Shown here: in pieces, positions 1 through 10,700 of the stretch
Numbering within the stretch: position 1 is the stretch's first letter
How the letters are laid out: the number at the start of each line of letters is the position of its first letter
NCBI GenBank assembly: GCA_958299035.1
Contig: CATQJL010000223.1
Coordinates: 65,838,371-65,902,370, forward strand
Direction of reading: 5' to 3'
Source: Cylicocyclus nassatus
Lineage: Eukaryota; Nematoda; Chromadorea; Rhabditida; Strongylidae
DNA: 64,000 bases
Position numbers and translations under genes: made by a program
The notes under the pieces: generated by a model
Database searches by the model: none
What the model was told of the DNA's origin: nothing
Seen by the model: the letters and a program-made list of their open reading frames with translations, nothing else

Positions 1-705
1 TGTAAATGCAATTAAGCTATGAGTTAACCCTTTAGATTTGCAGTAAATGGAATGAGAATTTCAAAATGTCAGCGCTCGGGCCATTCTGCCAAAATGCTTG
101 CTACCGGGATGCCAGTCCTTCTTGATAACATTCTTCCTTCCAACAGGCTTACTGAATTGAAACTTGCAGCTTTTTTTGAAGAAGGAGATTGTGAAACTGG
201 AGAGGCCACTGCACGCATACAGATTCTAAAAGGATAGAAATGTAGTAATGTAGATATTCGAGACAAGAGGTTTTGAAAGTAAAAAGTGTATCGAGCAACA
301 CACACTATATTGAAAAAAATTCATGATTAATTACCTGATTTGTACTGAAGGTGAAATCAAGAAACGTGAAATCGCAGCAGTAACATTTGATCGCTTTTAC
401 ATTTCTGTATTGTCGTTTAAGTTTTTTCGTAGCTTTCATAAGAAGATGGTGAGACTTGATTTTGATTGATTTCAAGCCTCTTTCATCGTACTAACTAGGT
501 CTCATAGCCTTCGCAAGTCTTGAACTAACCAACACTTTATTTGTCGACCATTCACACAAATCCCAAAGGCATTGTAGATAAATCTTATAAGCAAGCATGT
601 CATCGGCTCTTCTTCGAGAAGTTCTTAGCTGCAAAATTTGTTTTGACTCAGAAGAGAAGTTACTTGAGCAATATTTTGGAGTCATAAAAAGTTTTACATT
701 TTCAG
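1..705. other. Start of window, upstream of the first recognised channel exon
   Basis: This stretch should hold the 5' exons of the TWK channel (amino terminus, TM1 and extracellular cap) unless they lie outside the window. I could not identify them. An open frame at 52-237 and a possible exon near 372-446 followed by GTGAGA exist, but neither gives a convincing transmembrane segment. It is left unassigned. Confidence 0.5.
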
Positions 706-3700
706 TATTCGTGGACGTTTATCACAGCCCTGTTCTTCACTGCTACGCTTCTCACGACTATAGGTAAAGTAATTTTCACTTTGAAAATTTTTGAAGTTAT
801 ATTAAAGGTATGGTATGCTCAGGCAAATTAATTTATGATTTGCATGGAGATTTACTGAGAGGTAAGCGGTGCCCAAGTAGCCTTTATGACACTTTGCCGC
901 CAAGAATCTCTCGCCCAATACCGTACTTGAGCAGGCTGACAGGTCCGCTTAAAAAAGAGTAGTGTATTGGGCGAGAGCTTGGAGTCAAAATTTCATTCCA
1001 ACGGGCGACAGTTACCGCTTGAGCAACTGCTTACTTAGAACCCTCCAATCAGTTCCACTTATCTATAGGTTGCGGTACTTACCTCTCCAGGTTACGGTAA
1101 TCTCGTGCCAGTGACATGGCATGGACGAATGTTTTGCATTGCATATGCGCTACTTGGAGTACCTCTCATTCTTATTACTGTAGCTGATATTGGCAAATTT
1201 TTGTCTGAAAACATTATCTGGTTATATTCAAGGTAAGCTATTTTTTCTTCGAGTTTTGAATGGTTCCATATAATGCGTGGACAGATACTCGAAAGCACGA
1301 AAAAATTGTCGGAATCACAACTACACAGCTCTACCGACCAAAGACGAGCGTACTCGAGATGGAGAGCAGCTCATGCCGGTAAATTTTACAAGATTCATAA
1401 TTTTAGAATTTATACGACGAATCTCGCACAGTAGCGTCATTTTCCGAGCTGACCAATCAGTGTTCTCGAATACTGTGTGGGCGAGAGTTCAGATTTGAAT
1501 CTCTCGGCCGCGAATGAGTCATAAGTTGCCTTGGGTGACCATTTCATTTAAGGTCCTCCCAATTAGTTTCCATCTAGGAGACCCACGTACTTAAATTTGC
1601 TTAACTGCCTATGATGATGTGTATTTTGGTAGTAGTGACACTTATTGTTGACTTTTTGAGATAAAAAAAAACTCTTGGGCGGGGACCCAGGAATCTATGA
1701 ATAAAGGAACACTTGCCACACAGTCCGAAAAATTTCTCGAATGCTTCACAAATTTTTGGGGGTTTTCAATCCTAGAATTTTCTAAAAGGGGCGAACGGTA
1801 TATCACATATTTTACAAATTTCAAATTCTTCAAACTTCACTTTCACTCGATAACTCAAACAAGTCATCTGCACAATTTTCACAGCTCATGTAGGCTTAGA
1901 TGCAAGTTGGAACGCTGTTCTGAAACTGCCTCCTTTATGTAGAAAAAATTTTAAAAAAATTGTAGGTGTTTAATGTGGCTCAAGGGGAAATGAGTATTTG
2001 ACATTTTTCTTCTTCTTTGCTTAAAAGATTAGTTTAAACGCTCAATATATTTTCCAAGTCATTTTGCTCTAATTAGAAGCTTTTTAAGCAAATTTCTATT
2101 CAGAGATTGCGCGAGGCACAAAAGTACTCAAATTCACGCGAAACACATTTTTTGCTATAGTTTGCCAAATTGCCACAAAACTATTTCTTTCAGCTTTGAA
2201 AAATAAATCAAAGCTAATTTCTTCCAGGGTCTTGAGCAATACATCTCCATCCCAGTCGCACTAATTGTCATGATATTGCTCGGCTATATGGCTGTCGGCG
2301 CTGTACTTTTGGGATCTTGGGAGAATTGGCCTTTCTTCTCGGGATTCTATTTTTCCTTCATAACAATGACCACCGTAAGTTGCTTTCATAAAACTCTCAA
2401 AGGAGACGATAAATTACTGCATTACCAGGTTGGTTTTGGAGACATTGTTCCAATCAATAGAGAATTCTATTTGCTTGATCTTTGCTACATTATTGTTGGG
2501 CTGGCTATTACGTAAGTCATTTGTTTATTTGTTTTGCATTTATCAATTTTTGAAATCTGAGGATTACCGTTCAAATCTTTTGCTTGAACTCCATGAAAAG
2601 AATGAAAAAAAGTGAATTTATTACTGGGAAATAATAGTAGCATTCAAGAATTCTCTGGAATTTTCTTTCATTAAAAAAAGCGTATTTTCAGTACCATGTG
2701 CATTGATCTGGTTGGCATACAGTACATACGAAAAATTCACTACTTCGGAAGAGCCATAAAGGTGCGGTTTTTTGTTCACTCGAACATTCTCAGGACATGA
2801 AAAGTTGAAATTTATGCCGAGGAACAAACCTTTGAATCAATTAGATTTGACAAAATCAAGTTATGAAGAAACTGTTTGAGCAGTGTTTTGAGTAGAATCG
2901 AAATTCCAAATTGTTGTTAGATCATTGAATCTGCAGTAGCTTTGTAGCAGATGAGAAAAAAGCATTTTCAGGATGCACGATTCGCTTTGGTAAACGTAGG
3001 TGGTAAAATGGTACACGTACCGGATCTGATGAGATACGCAAGTGTTCTACAACAGGTAACCTTTGTTTCAACCTGCTTGGCTGATGAAGGCGGGGTCTTG
3101 TGATCTAATTAATGCCGCCAGCGCCCACTACGTAGTCTGCGTCTCGCCTTAATTAGGTCACGAAGCCCCGCCTTCCAGCCGCCAAGTCAGCTGAATCAAA
3201 GGGTAATTCTTTCCTCCTCCTCCCCCCCTCCTCCCCTCCTTACCGTCGAGTCATTCGTAACTTACGTAATGCACATTATACACGCTGACGCACAAACTGC
3301 AAACTAAAATCCGCTCATTTCTAGTGATTGCACTTTGTTTGCTTGTCTCTTTTGTTTTTGTTCGTCACATATTAGCCAGTAGAACACATTTCAACACTTT
3401 GTTAGACTAGAAACTATTTCACTGGAAAGTTACCAGTAAGGTTGCAGTCGCTAATACGGCATAGTGTGCAGTTTCACATATTAAGTTACAAATGACTGGA
3501 GGTTATATTCAATCGCTTTGACTTGATTTCTCAACATCTTCTGCAGAAATATGGTCACAAGAAAGCACAGGAGACAGTGATAGTGAAGGGAGCCTATGCA
3601 CCGAAAGATATCAATAAAATCAGGTAACCAAAATGTCCTGTAATATGATGTAATCAAAGAGTTTTTTCAGATTCATTGATTATGGCGCTTTGGCTTCAGT

Positions 3701-3764
3701 GGAAAGTCTCCAGACTATTTTCTCCAATATAATGAATACAAAAACTGAGCCAGCAGCGGTTTGA
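706..3764 (+). CDS. Two-pore-domain potassium channel, TWK family (3' nine exons, 5' end missing)
   Basis: This is a K2P (TWK) potassium-selective leak channel of the plasma membrane. Exons read at 706-763, 1091-1232, 1285-1378, 2228-2374, 2429-2511, 2692-2761, 2972-3055, 3547-3623 and 3671-3764 (TGA at 3762-3764). All junctions are GT-AG and join in phase. The first two exons give pore loop 1, with TIGYGN across their junction, followed by TM2 (ALLGVPLILITVADIGKF). Exon 4 gives TM3 (ALIVMILLGYMAVGAVLL) and the run-in to pore 2. Exon 5 opens with VGFGD, so the second filter is TVGFGD, followed by TM4. The cytoplasmic tail (IHYFGRAIKDARFAL onwards) resembles nematode TWK tails and ends in EPAAV. 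TM1 and the cap are not found here, so the model is 5'-partial. The family is large in worms, so no member name is given. The exon ending at 3055 uses a donor formed at a MITE insertion. Confidence 0.93.
764..1090. repeat. Intronic repeat with inverted CTCTCGCCCAATA motif
   Basis: The intron between the pore-1 exons carries CTCTCGCCCAATA near 910 and its inverse TATTGGGCGAGAG near 965, which could form a hairpin. Related sequence (GGGCGAGAG, CTCTCGGCC) recurs in the intron at about 1433-1530 and at about 52630-52735, so this is a dispersed repeat. Confidence 0.45.
1433..1530. repeat. Dispersed repeat, GACCAATCAG / CTCTCGGCC type
   Basis: This intronic sequence of the channel gene matches 52630-52735 in order: GACCAATCAG, a GGGC-GAG block, then a TCTCGGCC-CGAAT block. 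Two copies 50 kb apart support a dispersed repeat. The ends were not defined. Confidence 0.5.
3059..3203. mobile_element. TA-flanked MITE with ACCCTTTGATTCA-type ends, copy 1
   Basis: Long inverted arms (about 3059-3112 and 3149-3203) share ACCTTTG, a GGCGGGG block and TAATTA. The element is bounded by TA on both sides (3057-3058 and 3204-3205), as for Tc1/mariner-derived MITEs. It sits in a channel intron and begins three bases after the exon end at 3055, so the donor GTAAC is built partly from the TA target and the element. Other copies are at about 12545-12680 and 35781-35930. Confidence 0.75.
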
Positions 3765-3859
3765 CGATAAACGATGCTGCTATTTTCAAGTGTAATGCTA
3801 TTTCATCGATGTTTTGTTTCCCTCCTTGAGATGAAACGCTCCTCAGCTTGATGTTCAAT

Positions 3860-4280
3860 GTTTGGGGCAATCAGTCTTTTGTCACTAACCTTAAGAACGT
3901 ATGAATGCCATCTACCACTGGCACTTCTTTTCCTCGACATTGAAAAAGCTTTCGATGTCGTTGATCGAAGCAATCGGAAGCTCTTGCTTATCTTGGAATG
4001 GATGCTGTCACGATCGCGATGATGCAAATCATATCAAGCCGCAGCGACTCATAACACTCCATAAACATCCATCAACATCCATAATGCGACCAATAGAGTG
4101 CTGCTGTGTAGCTCACTCAGCTGCCGCGGTCACTTACTTCCGGTGGACGTCACACATAGCGATGGTGCAAGGGCAGGTTCATCTTGGTCTTGCCGATTTT
4201 TGTAAGATAAACTCCCGACTTTGGCTCGAAACTAGCAAGATTAGAGGAGACATTTGTTGGCCCGGTGTTGCAGGTTTTAT
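3860..4280 (+). pseudogene. Decayed non-LTR (RTE-like) reverse transcriptase fragment
   Basis: Frame 3908-3975 reads HLPLALLFLDIEKAFDVVD. This matches the conserved LINE palm motif A block (general form PLxLxFIDYEKAFDSV), with the first catalytic aspartate present. Stops and frame changes follow soon after (for example a TGA at 4019-4021), and no motif C is seen nearby. It is a dead fragment of a retrotransposon downstream of the channel gene, on the same strand. Confidence 0.6.
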
Positions 4281-5157
4281 TTAAATAGATTCAGGCCTCT
4301 GAGGACGCCGAAGCTGTTGTTGATAGGCCGATTGAATAACTTACCATCATAACAAACCTGTTCCGACAGTACAGCTGAGCACTCCATAAACAATTTCAAA
4401 ACTTTATCTATATGCAAAGTAGATCGCGTTAAGTCAATGCTTAGTTAGCTCACTTTCATCAGACTTCTGCGTAAGTAAGTGAATCTAAACGGTGAGAACA
4501 AAAGACAGATATTGGACAAGACATTGGTGGATGGCGCGATGTATTCATGGTTTCGGTCCAAGTCAGTTGGAATTCATGGCTATAAAGCTTCATCGTGCGT
4601 GCCATCTATTTGGACATCTAATCAATGATCACAAAAATAAGTGGATGGACGATGAGTGAGATAATACTAAAGAAGCTCTGTTAATTGCACTGACTTCAAC
4701 ATCATTGAAGAATGCTTCGTTTGTCTTGGGCAGCTACTTTAGTGCTGCAGTCATAATGGAAATTACATACTAATATAATATAAATAAAGAAATTTCCAGA
4801 CAGTATAAGTATAATTTGTAATGGATTTGCATGCACTTTCTCACCACCAAAATGTTGTTGTTTAAGCCAACAGCCAGTACTAGATGACGTGATACTTCCA
4901 ACGTTTCATAAAGCTGTGGAAATTGGGCGGTAAATAAACTCGCTGTTGAAAATTTTTCGATGGCAAAGAGCTATGAAAAATCTTTTTACTTGGGACAATA
5001 GAAATGTTGAAATGGATACGTAGAAAGACTATTTGCTGGAAGAATTTTTGATAAAGAAGGCGACGAACAGCGGGCGGCATTACACGTTGAACTCTACTCT
5101 GGCCGGCGTTTTGTTGCGGAAAACCTTACGCGATGGGAAAACGTTCGTTAGCATTGT
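4281..5157. other. Gene-free spacer
   Basis: No open frame with coding character or splice pattern was seen. It may contain further diverged retrotransposon sequence from the fragment just upstream. Nothing else is recognised. Confidence 0.4.
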
Positions 5158-5293
5158 TATAAGCTCTTCCAAGACGAAGGTCGCTTCGATGCGCGACGCG
5201 GCAGTGACGCATCTGTGGCGCGGCTGTGACGCAGTCGTGTCACAGCCGAGTTGCACATAGAGCCGACCGCCTTCGCCTTGGAAGAGCTTTTAG
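5158..5293. repeat. Inverted repeat, AGCTCTTCCAAG ends
   Basis: ATAAGCTCTTCCAAG followed by CGAAGG at 5158-5182 is matched inverted by CCTTCG then CTTGGAAGAGCTTTTA at about 5272-5293. The inside is GC-rich with a smaller stem (GGCTGTGAC / GTCACAGCC). It looks like a foldback MITE. No target duplication was established. Confidence 0.55.
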
Positions 5294-5594
5294 TTATATA
5301 AGCCTACTTATAATTGAAAAGGATTAAGAATGATTTTGCTGCGCGGGCAAGGAACTACATATGTGTCCCACTATTGACGAATCTGTGATAAACTTCATTA
5401 TCAGCTGCACCAAAGCATTGCTTGAAGCTTCATATTACTTTGTGCCTGGCAAAACAGCTGAACATTTAGGGCATTTAAAAACAATCCTAACACACTTATA
5501 TGCGGGCGAGGTTGTATTTGGATCGTGTTCTTGTGGCTCTATTTGTAGAAGATGGTAGCCGTCTGGAATATTTTCAATTCTTACCCCTAGCTAC

Positions 5595-5966
5595 CAGTGG
5601 CGTACCGAGGGGGGGGGGGCGGGGGGGGGGGGGCGCGCGCCCCCCCCGAGAATGGGTCGCGAAATTTTTGAAAGTTACCTATGTGGGTTATAAAAATGTG
5701 CAAGTGACTTGTTTGTCTTTGTAAATAATTAAAATAATTTTTAAAAATTTTTAAAAATTCAAATTAGCTTTGTAAAAAAATTTTTTTCGGGGGCGTGGCT
5801 GACGCCACGCCCCCTTTTTCTAGATTTTAGGGGTCGGGGATTCGCAAAAGTTCTGAGAAGCACCCCAAAAAAATTTTCGGAGTGCGTGACTAACGCCACG
5901 CACCTTCTTTAGAAAAAAATTTCTGTCGCGCCCCCCCCCCGAGCCGAAATCCTGGGTACGCCACTG
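5595..5966. mobile_element. hAT-like non-autonomous element, poly-G/C type, copy 1 (intact ends)
   Basis: The terminal inverted repeats are CAGTGGCGTACC at the left and GGTACGCCACTG at the right. A perfect 8-bp target-site duplication, CTAGCTAC, lies at 5587-5594 and 5967-5974. Ends starting CAGTG and an 8-bp duplication are hallmarks of hAT transposons. The 372-bp interior has G and C runs next to each end and a GGGGCGTGGC / GCCACGCCCC hairpin near 5790-5815, and no transposase. Three related copies are at 21949-22206, 37126-37413 and 56860-57079. Confidence 0.88.
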
Positions 5967-5974
5967 CTAGCTAC

Positions 5975-7000
5975 CTATCCCCCTAATTCGTCGAATTGGT
6001 ATAAAACTGTAAAGAATTTGCGACCGTTTGTCCCCTGACGTTTATCGAGGAACTGAAAGATTACCGTCAGCGGAACGACGAGTCTTGGAACTTTTGTTCG
6101 GTCATAGGGTTTATGTTATCAAGACCTGAAATTCCTGCGATAATGGTACGGAAACGAATTTGGTAATGTCGAGCTCCTCCTGTCATTTCAAAAAAGCTTT
6201 TCCCCGCGAACCTTACCACTGAGCCTGCTTTTGTCCGGAGCCTCTCTGTCTCTCTTTGCCTGTACCCTATAAAGATAGTTTTGTCCAGAACCACCATCAA
6301 GTAATATGTGGTAGTGAATGGTAATACTGAGCAGCCTCCCACATCTGCAAGCTTTGTTGCGGGAAAACAGGTCATGCTTCAAAAAACTCTGAAGCTACCG
6401 ACTCATGATTTCTTGTTTTTTTTAACATGATGACTCAAATATTAGATGATTTGGCTAGCGCGACTGAGGGCTCCTATGTCATACGCCATTATACGGTAGT
6501 CGACGTCGGTGATGGCGAGCAATATCATGGAATAGTAATATTCAATTTTTAACATTCTGCTTCAACGCGTAATCTTCTGCCTAGTGGAATCATAAGAACT
6601 CGATATACCAAGTCATATAGAGTGTAAAGCCTTGATATGAACGTGCTCAACGTCCATAAAGCCTACTGCTCGTCAATCAAGTCGCTCCTTTTTGATGACA
6701 ACTTCTTAAGATCTTTGTCGAAGGCGGACACGCCGCTTAATAATGAAGCACTGAACCGTAGAATATTTTGGTCTTATTGAATGTCTTCTATGTCATGGCT
6801 ACACCAGTGATAACAGCCAGTGTCACTTTTTTTTAAAATATTTGAAACAGTCGTTTTTCCTCATACATCCAAGGCATTTGCTCCAAACGATATCCTTTGC
6901 GTTACAAATCTATACAGAAGTTTGTGATCAAGTCCAAATATGTTTTGCACAACTTCTGCGTATCACCTCAAATAGATCATTAGCCTATGGCGACCGGAGA
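5975..7000. other. Gene-free stretch with a minus-strand open frame at 6067-6375
   Basis: A 102-codon minus-strand frame at 6067-6375 overlaps a 64-codon one. Neither shows a domain, splice pattern or homology that I recognise. The region is treated as noncoding or old transposon debris. Confidence 0.35.
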
Positions 7001-7009
7001 TTGGGCCGG

Positions 7010-7090
7010 CGTGTTTTCTGATTTGCTCCAACCTACTATCAATGGGCTGGCCTGTTTTCTGATTTGCTCCATCCTACTATTAATTCTTTA
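7010..7090. repeat. Imperfect tandem duplication of about 40 bp
   Basis: Two adjacent units share TGTTTTCTGATTTGCTCCA followed by CCTACTAT (first near 7013-7050, second near 7051-7085). It is a small local duplication. A second, similar event (AGCTTTCTTGG-AACT-CTGATGAG repeated) lies at about 7483-7555. Confidence 0.7.
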
Positions 7091-7828
7091 TAATCATCGA
7101 TGAGGATTGCTGCGGCTTTCTTGCTATAAGGTACGTCAAAAAGTCTAAACCGCTTTTCTAGCTGTAAGAAAGGTGTTCTTTTGAGCATATTGCAGCGAAA
7201 GTATATACACTCTCATCTGTCTTCCAGTTCTTCCACAGCATTTCAGAAATTTAACAGTTCATAAGAGCTTAAGCTACAAATTAGGGTATGTATAGATTTA
7301 TTGTCGTCAAAACCTACTTGAAATAGAGCGCACGTATCTTGCTACTTCCTTGGAACTCGTCGGACTTACAGCCTCCTGGATTTCTTATATCCTCTGCTCA
7401 CCCAATAAGACTCTTCATATTCCTGTTTCTTCATTTAGACTAGTCTCAGTCAATATCTAAAACCCAACACTTTCACAATTTTGCAGCTTTCTTGGGAACT
7501 GCTGATGAGGGGTTTCACGCTTTAGCAGCTTTCTTGGAAACTACTGATGAGCCAAGAAAGCTACACCACCGGTCTAGTTCTTAGGCCGGTAACCGGTTGT
7601 GTGGAATTCAAATATGCACTTTAGCCTTTTGTTTTCACCTGATCTTATTTCACTAACTAAACATTATCATTGTACTCTTTGGTTGAAGTTTCTAGCAACG
7701 TCATGGTTGTCATGTACCAGAGCGGATGCAGAGAAGCCTTTATCCGAGAGGCAAGCCACGAGAATGAGACGTCCACGACTGTCGCAACTATATAAGCTAA
7801 CTTGTTCACATAAATAAGTGACATATCT

Positions 7829-8110
7829 ACCCTCGATATCATCCCATATGTCTTCCCTCAACATGACGTGGATTACCAGGATTGATGAGGCGCCGCTTCG
7901 CCTCGGGCTTGCGCCACGTTGCGTGCGCATCTTCGGGGTGATGTGGCAACAAGAAGAACGTGGAGAAGCCTGCGCCACGTTGTGTTGAGCGCCACGTCGC
8001 GCCAAATGATGCGCTCGCAGCGTGGTGCGAGCCCGAGGCGAGGCGGCGCCTCATCAATCCTGGTAATCCACGTCATGTTGAGGGAAGACATATGGGATGA
8101 TATCGAGGGT
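7829..8110. mobile_element. Foldback MITE with ~85-bp arms
   Basis: The left arm runs from ACCCTCGATATCATCCCATA at 7829 through the GGCGCCGCTTCGCCTCGGGC block. The right arm (about 8025-8110) is its near-exact inverse and ends TATCGAGGGT. The loop is GC-rich with repeated GCGCCACGTTG. ATATC is present just outside both ends, but with a one-base offset, so a target duplication is not certain. Confidence 0.75.
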
Positions 8111-8603
8111 ATATCATTTTGCATATCATTCCTCAGTAGTGGTAGTGATCACTGGTATATGCCCACAACTCTACCTCAGAAAAATTTTTCTTTTCTTTTC
8201 ACTTTCCTTCTGACAATTTCCGACTCGCGTTCATCGAAAAAATCTTCGAACTTTCGAAATGGCTGATAATTCTCATTCTCACAAAATTATGAACTTTCGT
8301 AGATTAAGTTGAATCAGTGACTATAGCCTCTGTCGGCTTTTATTGTAAAACTTTTATATCCAAGATAAAGGAATGTGAAAATATCGACTGAACAAAAATT
8401 GAGAAGATTTTCTTCGTTTGAAGCAGAAGCGTGCTATGCTCTTTTGATGCTTAGGATGCAATATGTTACTTACTGACAATAACCAAGAGCATTTCTTTTT
8501 CGTTGTTTGTTCTAAATGTGTCGGGCAAAAGCACACTCAATAATCGGTACCAAGTTCTCATGCGCTCAATTTGCTCTGTCTCAAACCAAATACTTGGCAC
8601 ATA
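8111..8603. other. Gene-free spacer
   Basis: No coding or RNA feature was seen between the foldback element and the next repeat. Short open frames here overlap on both strands and show no domain. Confidence 0.4.
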
Positions 8604-10087
8604 CAGCGAGTTCCGAGCCGCTTTAGGCAAAAATTGGATTGGCGGGCGTTTCGCAGCTACAGTATATCATATCGCGCTGAGAACCCAAGTCTGCGTCTTT
8701 TCATTCTCCTCAGTCTTTGCTTGGCAAAATGCCAGCGTTATGCGCTCGCGAAGCCTCTTGCGCTTGCCACGCGCTGCTTCGCCTAGTATGTTTCGCCTAA
8801 TCCGCAGGGCCCGGCAAGAGGTGGGCAAATGACAAGCTGGAAGTCGTTTTTGGTGGAAAAAGCAAGGGGGATATCGTTTTTGCGGGGTCGAGAGCGGAGC
8901 CTCGGAAGAAGATTCCAAGTGCAAGCGAAAGAAGGTCGAATCATGCTCATTACCTTATACATCTAATTCATTGGGAAAAAGTTTTCATAAGCCTCAACGC
9001 ACAGCAGAGTTTGCGTGCGCTACGCCGCGCCGCCGCTAATATCCGCGTGCGCGACGTCGCATAAGCGATGCCGTTAAATAGCGCGATTACATGATCAGTT
9101 CTCAATGCAGGCGTAACGATATAGCACCAAATTATGTAACCGAACGAAGAGAGGCTAGTGGGAACAAAGTATAAAATATTATGAAAAACTTGTGTGAATG
9201 GGAGGAGTAATAAGCATTTTCTCCCAAAAATTTTGCAAAACTGGTAAATGAATATGTGAATTCAAATGGCTCGTTTGCAGCGCACAGATGACCATACGGT
9301 ATGGGACTTGATAGATACATGAACACACGCATGCAAGACTCAACTTAGAAGTTTTGTTGAAAAATTATGTGACTTAAGGTTGTGGCAAAGTTTTTCTGAA
9401 AATTTCCCCCTATCAAGAAAATGGAAAAATGGCTCGATTGCAGCGCAGAGTAAACGAAATCGCCCGAGACTTGGTGTGTATACGCGTAGTAGGGCTAAGG
9501 AACAATGTGTGAAAAATTATGAAAAATTGATGTGAATGAAGAGCGTGCTCAATTTTTTTCCAAATTAGGTGGGCAATTGCCCACCTAATGCCCACCAGAG
9601 GTGGGCAAAACTTTCAATTCACATAATTTTTTCAAAATTTTTTACATAAATCTGTTGTACACCTAAAGTTTACTACATGGTGAAACTCCTCCTCTTGTCC
9701 TTCTTAGAGCCCAAAATCGCATCAGCAGCATAGTTTCTCAGATGGAAAGCGCGCCCCAGTCAATCGATACGCGCGGGAACGGCGTCTCTCAGTCCTATGA
9801 CTGCGTTACTTTAATATTTTGTCATTCCTTCATCATTTTTCTTGCTTATTTTTCTTCCTGTTTTCTATCGTGATACAGCTGAGGAGTAATTTGAGGAATT
9901 TGAGCACTTTGGGCGCTTTTGAGCGATTTTAGGCGAAGTGTGGCCGGTACTCTCGTTGCACGAGCACAAAGCGTTGATTTTGGACTCAAGGGGATGTAAA
10001 ATTTATTGGGATCAAAGGGGAATTCGTTTTGGAAAACCTCGTTTGCCCACCTCGTGCCGGGCCCTGCTAATCCGGTGAAACCGACTG
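8604..10087. mobile_element. Short CAG-ended repeat element, split by a later hAT insertion
   Basis: 8604-8804 plus 10075-10087 matches, in reverse orientation, the uninterrupted copy at 27309-27546. Shared blocks include GGATTGGCGGGCGT, GCTACAGTA, GCTTGGCAAAATGCCAGCG and GCGCTCGCGA, ending in CCTAATCCG then GTGAAACCGACTG. The element at 8805-10066 interrupts it between those last two blocks, which gives the relative insertion order. Confidence 0.75.
8805..10066. mobile_element. hAT-like element with CAGGGCCCGGC ends, copy 1 (1262 bp, intact)
   Basis: The ends are inverted repeats: CAGGGCCCGGCAAGAGGTGG at the left and CCACCTCGTGCCGGGCCCTG at the right. They continue with GGGCAAA, and only one mismatch is seen in 25 positions. 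The flanking 8 bp, CTAATCCG, is duplicated exactly (8797-8804 and 10067-10074). The interior repeats a unit containing ATGGCTCG-TTGCAGCGCA and TATGAAAAA-TGTGAATG (about 9170-9350 and 9420-9610), plus a GTGGGCAATTGCCCAC hairpin near 9574. Subterminal motifs of the form GGATATCGTTTTTG lie near both ends. No transposase frame was found, so it is non-autonomous. Confidence 0.9.
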
Positions 10088-10429
10088 CAGTCTCGATTGA
10101 TGTGGGTATTTAAGGTTCCCAAACCTCCATATCCAGAGATAGTTGTAAGCAATTCATACCAGCGTTCTGTTGTCCAACCTTTCCACATGCACCAACGGGC
10201 ACATCAACAACAAATTGGCGCAACAACCATTCTAGAACTCGGGGCAAAGGCATGCGACTGATGACCCGTAGCCACGCACTGCTCAAACTCTGTGCATGAA
10301 CTGTAAGCACTCCACCCAAAGATTTGCATAAAACAGTTGACGTATTCCTTGCTCTATCGACATCATCGAGTAGCCGCAGCCGAATACACGTTGTAAAAAT
10401 ATCCCCTGTCTTTTCAAGAGTACGCGGTC

Positions 10430-10700
10430 CTTAAACTCAAGCCCGAATTGCTCAACCACTGCCTGCTCCTGCGCTCAACAACCGTATTCGACATGACCAT
10501 GACATCGTCGCTCAGACACACCCAGTCTAGGCCCGTCAGATTGGATGCCAGATGCCTGCATAGAATATCACTCGCCATCGTTCCAATCAGAAGTCAATCG
10601 CCAGCCACTCACGACTCCACTCTGGTAAGGGATGTGTCGTCCAAAAATCTCCACCTTCAGTCTATCGAATGCTGTATCTCCTGTTCAGCCATATTCTAAC
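10430..10700 (-). pseudogene. Possible decayed reverse transcriptase fragment (motif C region)
   Basis: On the minus strand a frame near 10485-10545 reads DWVCLSDDVMVMSNTVVE. This resembles the LINE palm motif C (xxDD followed by hydrophobic residues). Nearby frames give MAEQEIQHSID upstream and a GLEF block downstream, with stops and frame changes between. I read it as a dead retrotransposon remnant. The match is short, so this is tentative. Confidence 0.35.
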
